A stretch of 20,077 nucleotides of DNA from a virus. A program made the position numbers and the translations under genes. Where the stretch lies: the IMG/VR virus record IMGVR_UViG_3300044733_001499, positions 1 to 20,077 of that record; one strand, 5' to 3'. This document shows positions 6,744-10,993 of this stretch, in pieces. Within the stretch, counting starts at the first letter, position 1, and the number at the start of each line of letters is the position of its first letter. The notes below the pieces were generated by a model. It was not told the origin of the DNA. It worked only from the letters and a program-made list of their open reading frames with translations, and made no database searches.

Positions 6744-7183
6744 GTGTTCTTCTCCTTCAGCTTTTCCTCCACCATTCGAGCAAAATGACGTGGCATGTTG
6801 TTTAACTTAGCCTCAAACGCCAACCCCCATAACCAGTCTATTTCCTCATCCGTCAGCCCTTGCCATTCGCGGTCGGTGTCAAAGCGGTTGTCAAACTCTT
6901 CCTCATAGACAGCATGATCGGTCTTAATCCATTCGCCTTGTGTTTTGCCCGGACGTTTTTCTCGCACCGTAAATCTTGCCCTTACTTGGAACTTCTGTGG
7001 GCTGTCGTCATCTGGCTTTTGCTCTGTCAGTTGAATGACATAAGGCGAGACACGCACGATCACATCACATTCGTGCAGTAGGCACTCAAGAGTATGTGTA
7101 ATGCCATCTTTCATGCCCTGTGCGTAGTCGGACGACTCGCAGAATGCGGAAAATGTTATCGGCACTGATCGTTTAATTGGCAT
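6740..7183 (-). CDS. Phage hypothetical protein with EWQGLTDEEI tail
   Basis: A 147-residue protein is expected from ATG 7183, which has GAGGAG upstream. A longer reading to 7294 lies inside the neighbouring gene. The N-terminal two thirds alternates strands (ITHTLECLL, VIVRVSPYVIQL, QVRARFTVREK) and may be one small alpha/beta domain. The C-terminal part carries the widespread phage segment REWQGLTDEEIDWLWGLA, followed by an amphipathic helix ending LKEKNT. That tail is shared in pattern with the gene at 7542-7877 and looks like a mobile C-terminal module. Function unknown. Confidence 0.65.
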   Translation of the reverse strand: MPIKRSVPITFSAFCESSDYAQGMKDGITHTLECLLHECDVIVRVSPYVIQLTEQKPDDDSPQKFQVRARFTVREKRPGKTQGEWIKTDHAVYEEEFDNRFDTDREWQGLTDEEIDWLWGLAFEAKLNNMPRHFARMVEEKLKEKNT

Positions 7184-7349
7184 TGTTCTTCTCCTCGTAT
7201 TCAATACACCCACGCTCACAGCACACATCGCCAATATGCGGCAGGTGTTTATCAAGGACTTCCAACAGCTTGTACGGTAGTTCCTGACTTGCATGGAACA
7301 GGATTGCTGCGTCGCATAGCTCGCGCATGAGTTCCTTTTTATACTGCAT
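7173..7349 (-). CDS. Small phage protein, 58 residues
   Basis: Starting at ATG 7349 (MQYKKELMRELCDAAILF) the protein is helical for most of its length, then ends with a polar tail carrying VCCERGC and an EEKNNAN terminus. The three close cysteines could bind a metal, but three alone are not a recognised zinc site. The AGAAGAG upstream is a weak ribosome-binding site, and a start further back would extend into the gene upstream. It overlaps neighbours by 11 bases on both sides. No family is recognised. Confidence 0.55.
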   Translation of the reverse strand: MQYKKELMRELCDAAILFHASQELPYKLLEVLDKHLPHIGDVCCERGCIEYEEKNNAN

Positions 7350-7545
7350 GGCTCTTCTCCATTTCTTTCCCTGCCTCCATGCCCATCTTGTAAGCGTCTT
7401 CCCAGCCATTGACATTGACAGACGCTGCATCCCAGCCGCGAGAGAACGCTTGCCAGTGTGAGGACTTCTTGATCATGTCCCAGTCGTACTCAATGTAGCC
7501 TATGGATTCTTTCATCCACATGAGCCATGCTTCCTCTTTGGTCAT
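7339..7545 (-). CDS. Small phage protein with W-rich repeats, 68 residues
   Basis: The protein from ATG 7545 begins TKEEAWLMWMKES and contains HWQAFSRGWDAAS and GWEDAYKMGMEAGKEMEKS. The pattern F/Y-x-x-G-x-x-A appears twice, as in many small phage proteins of the type 'FxxGWxAA'. The start lies inside the repeated junction AAGGAGAAGAACACATGA, which gives a strong ribosome-binding site and overlaps the previous stop. It is all-helical and soluble. Function unknown. Confidence 0.6.
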   Translation of the reverse strand: MTKEEAWLMWMKESIGYIEYDWDMIKKSSHWQAFSRGWDAASVNVNGWEDAYKMGMEAGKEMEKSHAV

Positions 7546-7877
7546 GTGTTCTTCTCCTTTAGCCTTGCCTCCAGTGCAGCCACCATATCTACAACATACG
7601 GTACATTCGCTACACAAAGTTCTCTAGCTTCTTCTTTGGTCAACCCTTGCCATTCGCGCTGTGGTGGGGCGGTGCATCCCATACTGCATTCGCCAAAAGC
7701 ATTTGCTCTGCATCCATACTTGTGAGTCCACGCCACCGGCTCCGGTTCAGGCTGCGCTAGTCGGGCGCGGAGTGCTTCTGCTGCATCACATGGCGCACCG
7801 CCGCCTTCACACCGACAATTCCTTGCGTAGCCTTCCAACGCATCTAGCGCTTGCTGCATCAGTTCTCGGTCAGTCAT
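7542..7877 (-). CDS. Modular phage protein, MTDRELMQQALDALE family
   Basis: The 111-residue protein belongs to a widespread mosaic phage family. The N-terminal MTDRELMQQALDALEGY helix and AAEALRARLAQPEPEPVAW linker are its signature. A variable cysteine-containing centre (CRCEGGGAPC, YGCRANAFGECSMGC) follows, then TAPPQREWQGLTKEEA and a final helix ending ARLKEKNT. Members share ends and differ in the middle, so they appear to recombine. The six cysteines in the centre could bind metal. Function unknown. It overlaps the next gene's start (ATGA) in the shared junction cassette. Confidence 0.75.
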   Translation of the reverse strand: MTDRELMQQALDALEGYARNCRCEGGGAPCDAAEALRARLAQPEPEPVAWTHKYGCRANAFGECSMGCTAPPQREWQGLTKEEARELCVANVPYVVDMVAALEARLKEKNT

Positions 7878-8137
7878 GGCGCACCTCTCTCGCGGATAGC
7901 AAACGCGCAGTCTTCTGCATCATTCCGCATGTCGAGTCGTTTATCTGGCGATGCGTCCATCCACTCCATCCATTTATCCATGCACACCTTCGCACAAGCC
8001 TCGCGCTCCGCTGCTGCGACTAGGTTGGCAAAGCGTTCAAGCGACGCTCGACTACAAATCACATCAGCCGTACTAACGTGGCTAATAGGTGTCATTCCAG
8101 CTTCGTGCGCTATACGAATAATGTCATCCCTGTTCAT
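7874..8137 (-). CDS. Small phage protein, MNRDDIIR family, copy 1
   Basis: The 87-residue product starts MNRDDIIRIAHEAG, has ERFANLVAAAEREACAKVC in the middle and ends AFAIRERGAP. It is a close paralogue of the gene at 8342-8584: start, AEREACA helix and end are nearly identical, while the intervening stretches differ. The family is common in phages of Proteobacteria and has no known function. The helices are amphipathic, so a small helical bundle is likely. Its stop overlaps the start of the following gene (ATGA) and its own start lies inside the end of the zinc-ribbon gene. Confidence 0.72.
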   Translation of the reverse strand: MNRDDIIRIAHEAGMTPISHVSTADVICSRASLERFANLVAAAEREACAKVCMDKWMEWMDASPDKRLDMRNDAEDCAFAIRERGAP

Positions 8138-8345
8138 AACTTTTTCCCCTGCTTGATAGTTTTCTCATTTCAGCCATGTGTTCAGGTGTACGCCTTCCAC
8201 CCGCTTTTCTGCCCGTATCAATAACTCTTTCATGAGTAGTAAACCTTGTATTACAACTTTGGCAAAAAAACCTGCGTCTAACATAATCCCGAACATGGCG
8301 AGTATCTATCGCCGTAGCTTTAAATTTGCACTCAGGACATTTCAC
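8124..8345 (-). CDS. NrdR-like zinc-ribbon protein
   Basis: In this 73-residue protein CPEC (C3, C6) and CQSC (C28, C31) form a treble-clef zinc ribbon. The segment YVRRRFFCQSCNTRFTTHERV closely follows the N-terminal zinc ribbon of NrdR, the repressor of ribonucleotide reductase genes, where RRRxxC..C..RFTTxE is typical. The ATP-cone domain of NrdR is absent. The C-terminal tail is basic (GRKAGGRRTPEHMAEMRKL), so nucleic-acid binding is likely. It is flanked by two paralogous genes and may have been inserted between them, or the flanking copy arose by duplication. Which promoter it acts on is unknown. Confidence 0.75.
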   Translation of the reverse strand: MKCPECKFKATAIDTRHVRDYVRRRFFCQSCNTRFTTHERVIDTGRKAGGRRTPEHMAEMRKLSSRGKSYEQG

Positions 8346-8584
8346 GGCGCACCTCTCTCGCGGATTCGTATGGCGATATGCTGCTTAACAAAATCAACGC
8401 CCTTGGCGTGAGGGCCAAACCCTTCATAAGTATCGTGAGCAATCTGCGCACACGCCTCGCGCTCCGCTGCTGCGACTAGGTTGGTAAAGCGTTCAACTTC
8501 TTCCCAAGTCCACTCAACGCCGCCAGACCATGCAGGTTCACCACAGGCCTCCCGCGCCATGCGGATAATGTCATCTCTGTTCAT
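8342..8584 (-). CDS. Small phage protein, MNRDDIIR family, copy 2
   Basis: The 80-residue reading from ATG 8584 starts MNRDDIIRMAREAC, as its paralogue at 7874-8137 does, and overlaps the upstream stop by four bases. A start two codons earlier (8590) is possible. It shares ERFTNLVAAAEREACAQI and the AIRERGAP end with copy 1 but has a different centre (WSGGVEWTWEEV and GFGPHAKGVDFV). At DNA level a 20-nt end block is identical in the two copies and a longer block of about 45 nt in the middle is nearly so. Function unknown. Confidence 0.72.
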   Translation of the reverse strand: MNRDDIIRMAREACGEPAWSGGVEWTWEEVERFTNLVAAAEREACAQIAHDTYEGFGPHAKGVDFVKQHIAIRIRERGAP

Positions 8585-8745
8585 TCCCATCCTCGCGCCC
8601 GAATGGCTGTTGCTATGTACAAGGTTCCAAATCCTTCTATACCCATCAACTCAACCATCGCTGCTATTTCTTCACGCTCTTTCTTGACCGCTGCCTTGAT
8701 CTTCTCAGCCTGGATACGGGCAGCCTCTGCTTCCTGATCAATCAT
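8581..8745 (-). CDS. Small helical phage protein, 54 residues
   Basis: The protein is mostly one long charged helix (IDQEAEAARIQAEKIKAAVKKEREEIAAMVELM) followed by GIEGFGTLYIATAIRARG. The first part could form a coiled coil. The end I-R-A-R-G recalls the tail of the AEREACA-type small proteins, of which it may be a diverged relative. The start overlaps the stop of the membrane-protein gene upstream (ATGA), and AGAGGAAAC lies before it as ribosome-binding site. Function unknown. Confidence 0.65.
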   Translation of the reverse strand: MIDQEAEAARIQAEKIKAAVKKEREEIAAMVELMGIEGFGTLYIATAIRARGWE

Positions 8746-8954
8746 AGTTTCCTCTGGCAGTTGAACGCCTGGATGTCCACGCGGAAAGCCGAAGCAAACT
8801 TGCAGTCAGATGCAATACGTCCTTCTGTCTGGACAGTTCCTATCAACAGGCCAAGGAAGAATAGGGAAACCGCTATCAAGCTCTTCGCCCAGATTCGGTT
8901 GACCCAATCCCACGCCGCCTGCCAATTAAACGGAGCAAATAATTTATCGTTCAT
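8742..8954 (-). CDS. Small single-pass membrane protein, 70 residues
   Basis: ATG 8954 overlaps the upstream stop by four bases, and a longer reading to 8975 is not needed. Residues about 26-44 (SLIAVSLFFLGLLIGTV, preceded by WAKS) form one transmembrane segment. The N-terminal side has aromatic WQAAWDWVNRIW and the C-terminal part is polar with two cysteines. It resembles small inner-membrane proteins frequent in early phage operons. A role at the host membrane (exclusion or modulation) is a guess. Confidence 0.65.
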   Translation of the reverse strand: MNDKLFAPFNWQAAWDWVNRIWAKSLIAVSLFFLGLLIGTVQTEGRIASDCKFASAFRVDIQAFNCQRKL

Positions 8955-9196
8955 GTCCGCATCCCGACTGGCCATGCAGTTTTATTTGTCAGCGCCCGGC
9001 CAGACCAGTAAGCACTAAACGGCATGTGTACAAATATTCTGGTATCCAATCTAGGATCCTTATCGCCATGAAAGAATTTCTCCGGCGCAAGTAACTTCAC
9101 TAAATCAAGCGCATCATGAAACTCGTCACGATCTCCGGTTTGTTTGAAACGTTCATACGCTCTGACCAACATCGCACGGTGTTCTGGATTCAACAT
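8951..9196 (-). CDS. First gene of leftward operon, 81-residue phage protein
   Basis: The protein from ATG 9196 begins MLNPEHRAMLVRAYERFKQTGDRDEFHDALDLVKLLAPE. This N-terminal helical pattern is seen in small phage proteins, but no function is known. The C-terminal part (RIFVHMPFSAYWSGRALTN) is more hydrophobic and aromatic. The start is fixed by AGGAGG at 9205-9210, only a few bases after the predicted transcription start, so it is the promoter-proximal and probably best expressed gene of the operon. A longer upstream reading would run through the promoter and is rejected. Confidence 0.72.
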   Translation of the reverse strand: MLNPEHRAMLVRAYERFKQTGDRDEFHDALDLVKLLAPEKFFHGDKDPRLDTRIFVHMPFSAYWSGRALTNKTAWPVGMRT

Positions 9197-9218
9197 GTTA
9201 TTGCCCTCCTCAGATCTA

Positions 9219-9247
9219 AATATAGTTCGACATTTAGTGAGTGTCAA
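9219..9247 (-). promoter_or_regulatory. Strong sigma70-type promoter of the leftward early operon
   Basis: Read on the minus strand, TTGACA (9247-9242) is followed by a 17-bp spacer and TATATT (9224-9219). This is a perfect -35 and a 5/6 -10 at the optimal distance. Transcription should start near 9212 and give a leader of only about 15 bases before the first gene's ATG at 9196. CTAAAT and ATTTAG form a 6-bp inverted repeat (10-bp gap) over the spacer and -10, a possible operator. Confidence 0.85.
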
Positions 9248-9260
9248 CAGTTAATTTGTA

Positions 9261-9278
9261 ACAGGAACAATGTATTGA
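9261..9278 (-). promoter_or_regulatory. Motif A: TCAATA-N3-TGTTCCTGT upstream of leftward promoter
   Basis: This 18-nt site reads TCAATA, three bases, TGTTCCTGT on the minus strand. The same motif, with identical spacing, occurs at 9485-9502 and 10244-10261 on the plus strand. Here it lies 13 bases upstream of the leftward promoter's -35 element, centred near position -57. That would suit an activator or an auxiliary operator. The flanking hexamers are not promoter-like in this copy. Confidence 0.6.
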
Positions 9279-9300
9279 AAAGTGGTAACGTTTCCATTTT
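9278..9300. repeat. Repeated palindrome, copy 1 (core TGGtAACGTTtCCA)
   Basis: A 19-nt sequence, AAGTGGTAACGTTTCCATT (9280-9298), recurs exactly at 19082-19100 in the same orientation. Its 14-nt core is a palindrome with a single mismatched pair. Here it is extended by AAAA on the left and TTTT on the right, with one unpaired G. The other copy is extended by different but again complementary bases. It is probably an operator, with a nucleic-acid hairpin as the alternative. Confidence 0.7.
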
Positions 9301-9364
9301 GCCCTGAAAACCCGCATGTTTCCTAGGGGTGGCAATACATGGGTTGCCATGCTATTGTGGTGAT

Positions 9365-9474
9365 GAAGCTACCTGGTCGCTCTCTCTCTTTCTCCTCTGG
9401 CCAGGTTTCTTCGCAGCGGCGACGCTCCCGTGTGGGAGCTTGAGGGCGCGACGATCTCCGGCGCCCTCTTTTTT
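9365..9474 (+). ncRNA. Candidate small RNA with pyrimidine-rich loop and intrinsic terminator
   Basis: No convincing coding frame covers this stretch. It can fold into three hairpins in series: ACCTGG/CCAGGT (9371-9376 with 9401-9406) closing a 24-nt loop of almost only C and T; GCTCCC-GTGT-GGGAGC (9424-9439); and the terminator hairpin at 9442-9468 followed by six T. A weak promoter-like pair, TGGCAA (9330-9335) and TATTGT (9353-9358) with 17-bp spacing, would start it near 9365, giving about 110 nt. The TCTTTCTCC in the loop is complementary to Shine-Dalgarno sequences. The 5' end is uncertain. Confidence 0.45.
9442..9474 (+). terminator. Rho-independent terminator T1
   Basis: GAGGGCGC (9442-9449) and GCGCCCTC (9461-9468) form a perfect 8-bp GC-rich stem around an 11-nt loop, followed by six T (9469-9474). 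Orientation is rightward. It ends any transcript coming from 9240-9440 and insulates the promoter that follows at 9479. Confidence 0.85.
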
Positions 9475-9478
9475 GTCG

Positions 9479-9507
9479 TTGCTCTCAATATACTGTTCCT
9501 GTATACT
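9479..9507 (+). promoter_or_regulatory. Promoter with motif B as its spacer
   Basis: TTGCTC (9479-9484), a 17-bp spacer and TATACT (9502-9507) form a plausible sigma70 promoter starting near 9514. The spacer is the shared motif TCAATA-N3-TGTTCCTG(T) (9485-9502). Around it, TATAC (9489-9493) and GTATA (9501-9505) form a dyad, and CTCTCAATAT occurs twice (9482-9491 and 9506-9515), once on each side of the dyad. This density suggests an operator embedded in the promoter. Confidence 0.6.
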
Positions 9508-9513
9508 CTCAAT

Positions 9514-9859
9514 ATCGAAAGCGGATGTCGGCGAGTTCCCGGACTCACCACCGGATGAGAGAAAGCGCCGGACGCAGCGAGTAGTGACAGCCAGGAAAGA
9601 CTGGCAGCAACACGCATGAGGATTGGTTGGCTGCTGGAGATCGCGACGAAGGCAGTCAAATCAGCGGAGTGTCCTTAGTGACTAGGCGGATCATTGACCG
9701 ATCGCAGTCCTCAGTCGTGTTGCAATCTATTTGAATCTGTCCTACACTGTGCGCGTCACTGTGTCAGGCGGCGACAAACCCGAAGCCCTCAAGCTTTGGT
9801 TCTCTCCCTTCAGTGGGAACGTGCCTGACACACGGAGAGCCAAGCCTTGAGGGTTTTTT
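9514..9859 (+). ncRNA. Candidate 345-nt non-coding RNA ending in a three-way-junction terminator
   Basis: The interval between the promoter at 9479-9507 and terminator T2 lacks a believable gene. Frames across it have atypical composition and no ribosome-binding sites. It can form several local helices, for example GCCAG-GAAAGA-CTGGC (9590-9605) and a GATC-based hairpin at 9687-9706, before the elaborate 3' element at 9786-9859. CACTGTG is repeated at 9745-9751 and 9758-9764. TGTGTCAGGC (9760-9769) could pair over 10 bp with GCCTGACACA (9823-9832) inside the terminator element, giving an alternative fold. It could be a trans-acting RNA or an attenuated leader of the rightward operon. No Rfam family is recognised. 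Confidence 0.5.
9786..9859 (+). terminator. Terminator T2 with branched (three-way) stem
   Basis: The 19-nt arms at 9786-9804 and 9835-9853 pair with one mismatch and two G-U pairs. The top opens into two small hairpins, TCCC/GGGA (9805-9808 with 9815-9818) and CGTG/CACG (9820-9823 with 9831-9834). Six T follow (9854-9859), so the element should terminate rightward transcription. The branched top is unusual for a plain terminator, and the 3' hairpin overlaps a possible 10-bp pairing with 9760-9769. Confidence 0.8.
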
Positions 9860-9896
9860 CATGGCCGCTCGCCGCAGACCGTACCTTCCACGATAG

Positions 9897-10152
9897 CAGT
9901 GTGCCTGCATGGGCAGCCGAAGAGAAAACACTGGCAGAGGTCTCACCCGCCTACTAGCCACGCAGCCTGTCAGTGAGGGACTGCACAAGACGGAGGATCC
10001 CGTGGTGAGACATGTCCTCCATCGAGATAATCGCTGCCTTCTGGGAGCTGTAGCAAGTCTGGCAACATCAGACAAGTTCCAGCAGCTAGGAGTAGCTGGC
10101 ATCACAGGCTACTCTGGGCAGGTGTGATACTCCAGCGAGTGTGCTGCGCACT
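9897..10152. other. Hairpin-rich non-coding block between divergent operons
   Basis: No gene is supported here. Perfect inverted repeats are CAGTGT/ACACTG (9897-9902, 9928-9933) enclosing CTGC-ATGG-GCAG; GTCTCACC/GGTGAGAC (9940-9947, 10004-10011); GGAGGA/TCCTCC (9992-9997, 10015-10020), which crosses the previous pair as in an H-type pseudoknot; GTCTG/CAGAC (10057-10061, 10069-10073); CAGCTA-GGAG-TAGCTG (10083-10098); ATCACA/TGTGAT (10101-10106, 10123-10128); and AGTGTG-CTG-CGCACT with one G-U pair (10138-10152). It may be structured RNA or a replication origin. Strand and ends are unknown. The remainder up to about 10237 shows only AT-rich sequence. Confidence 0.4.
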
Positions 10153-10237
10153 TGGATCGGGCTATCACCCATGGGGACGCTATTGTCTTTTACTTTTCCA
10201 AGCCTATTGATTTTTTCTCAGCGATAAAAATTTACAA

Positions 10238-10266
10238 TTAGACTCAATAGTTTGTTCCTGTAGGAT
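10238..10266 (+). promoter_or_regulatory. Promoter of the rightward operon with motif C as its spacer
   Basis: TTAGAC (10238-10243), 17 bp and TAGGAT (10261-10266) align exactly with the promoter at 9479-9507, with the shared motif TCAATA-N3-TGTTCCTGT at 10244-10261 as spacer. The hexamers are weak matches to sigma70, which would fit a promoter needing an activator or a phage-specific factor. Start near 10273 leaves a leader of about 23 bases before the ATG at 10296, with GGGAGG in it. Confidence 0.55.
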
Positions 10267-10295
10267 CGCAACTGTTGTGCTTATGGGAGGATGAG

Positions 10296-10478
10296 ATGAA
10301 AGACGATCAAGACTTAGCTGAGGACTCAGGGCTATTGATGTACGAGCATCCAGGACTGCGAAGGTTTGCCAAGTTAATTGCTGAACGTGAGCGAGAGCGG
10401 GCGGCGATGATCTGCCACCAGCTGCGGGATGTAGAGTACGCAGCAGACGAGATAGCAAACCGCATCATGGCCAAATAG
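10296..10478 (+). CDS. First gene of rightward operon, ERERERAAMIC-type small protein
   Basis: The 60-residue protein from ATG 10296 has HPGLRRFAKLIAERERERAAMICHQLRD followed by an A-D-E-I-A-N-R-I end. This is the same layout as the AEREACA-type proteins of the leftward operon (7-210, 7874-8137, 8342-8584), so related genes lie in both arms. The start has GGGAGG at 10285-10290, five bases before the ATG. A reading beginning at TTG 10275 is less likely. The charged helix could pair with itself. Function unknown. Confidence 0.7.
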   Translation: MKDDQDLAEDSGLLMYEHPGLRRFAKLIAERERERAAMICHQLRDVEYAADEIANRIMAK

Positions 10479-10486
10479 GAGGGCGT

Positions 10487-10684
10487 ATGGACAATTTTTT
10501 TGAGGCAGACCTAGTGTTTACCGCTAGACTAGCGTTCCGTTCCTCTGACGGGCTTTCTGACGAGCTGACGGGGCATGTATACCGAGCGCTGGAGCGTACG
10601 TTAGAGCAGATTGCTAGAGACAACGGCTTCCTGTTTGACGTAGCCAGAGCATCCATCACTACTCGAGAGGAGTCTACGCTGTGA
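10487..10684 (+). CDS. Small phage hypothetical protein, 65 residues
   Basis: The protein (MDNFFEADLVFTARLAFRSSDGLSDEL at its N-terminal side) has strand-like segments VFTARLAF and FLFDVARASITT around a helix HVYRALERTLEQIARDNG, a beta-alpha-beta order. No family is recognised. AGGAGG seven bases upstream makes this start clear. Its TGA overlaps the GTG of the next gene, so the two are coupled. Confidence 0.7.
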   Translation: MDNFFEADLVFTARLAFRSSDGLSDELTGHVYRALERTLEQIARDNGFLFDVARASITTREESTL

Positions 10685-10887
10685 TCAAAAGCAAAGCCGA
10701 CGCACTAGCTGATTATCTGGAAGAACGCGCCCGCAACGGCCTGGATTCTGAGGCGGCTAGGTTGCTGCGGTACTTTGCGAAGGTTCACGCGTCTGCGTTT
10801 GATATGGTCATGGCCAGAGATGACATGGCTAGCAAGGCGGCCTACTGCGAGATGATTGATTTAATCAAAGGTAAACAGGGGGAGTAG
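10681..10887 (+). CDS. Small helical phage protein, 68 residues
   Basis: The gene starts with GTG inside the previous stop (GTGA) and encodes a helical protein: ADALADYLEERARNGLDSEAARLLRYFAKVHASAFDMVMARDDMASKAAYCEMIDLIK. The pattern of leucines and alanines fits a helical bundle. There is no signal, membrane segment or known motif. It ends with TAG overlapping the GTG of the tiny membrane-peptide gene. Function unknown. Confidence 0.7.
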   Translation: MIKSKADALADYLEERARNGLDSEAARLLRYFAKVHASAFDMVMARDDMASKAAYCEMIDLIKGKQGE

Positions 10888-10991
10888 TGGATACATTCAC
10901 CACTATCGTTTTGGTCGGCGGCATCCTGATCGGCGCAGGTAGCATCATCGGTCTGGCAGTCGCTGCATTTATTGCATTTGCATGGGAGTGA
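10887..10991 (+). CDS. 34-residue single-span membrane peptide
   Basis: A GTG start overlapping the preceding TAG stop, with GGGGAG just upstream, opens a 34-codon frame: MDTFTTI, then a long hydrophobic segment of V, L, I, G and A residues, ending AFAWE. Small-residue spacing (GGILIGAGSIIG) suggests helix packing in the membrane. The frame exactly fills the gap between two genes and its TGA lies just before the ParB-like start. No homologue is recognised. Confidence 0.55.
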   Translation: MDTFTTIVLVGGILIGAGSIIGLAVAAFIAFAWE

Positions 10992-10993
10992 AT

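Larger units (their letters stand above)
6576..7559 (-). repeat. Three identical 18-nt gene-junction cassettes
   Basis: AAGGAGAAGAACACATGA on the minus strand occurs exactly at 6576-6593, 6740-6757 and 7542-7559. Each copy ends one gene (codons for KEKNT and stop), supplies the Shine-Dalgarno for the next and contains its start codon. A related form (GAGGAGAAGAACAATG) stands at 7181. Confidence 0.9.

Noticed and set aside
8742-8954. Small membrane proteins as holins
   Set aside because: No endolysin or spanin genes are nearby, and both this gene and 210-467 lie in the early operon, so lysis function is not supported.
9329-9659. Open frames of 96 codons on both strands
   Set aside because: Both run through terminator T1 and the promoter at 9479-9507, lack ribosome-binding sites and have low-complexity serine or arginine-rich content unlike the real genes here.
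9745-9764. CACTGTG direct repeat as CRISPR-like or iteron array
   Set aside because: Only two 7-nt units occur. There is no regular array or spacer pattern anywhere in the window.
9764-10105. Minus-strand open frame of 113 codons
   Set aside because: It crosses the whole branched terminator and the hairpin block, is rich in R, S, P and C as in shadow frames, and has no convincing ribosome-binding site.
9300-10270. tRNA or tmRNA gene in the gene-free region
   Set aside because: No T-loop GTTCRAATC sequence with a matching acceptor stem was found, and the branched terminator element does not have a tRNA cloverleaf size or conserved bases.
10204-10458. Minus-strand open frame opposite the first rightward gene
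   Set aside because: It overlaps the rightward promoter and a better-supported gene, and its composition is that of an antisense shadow.
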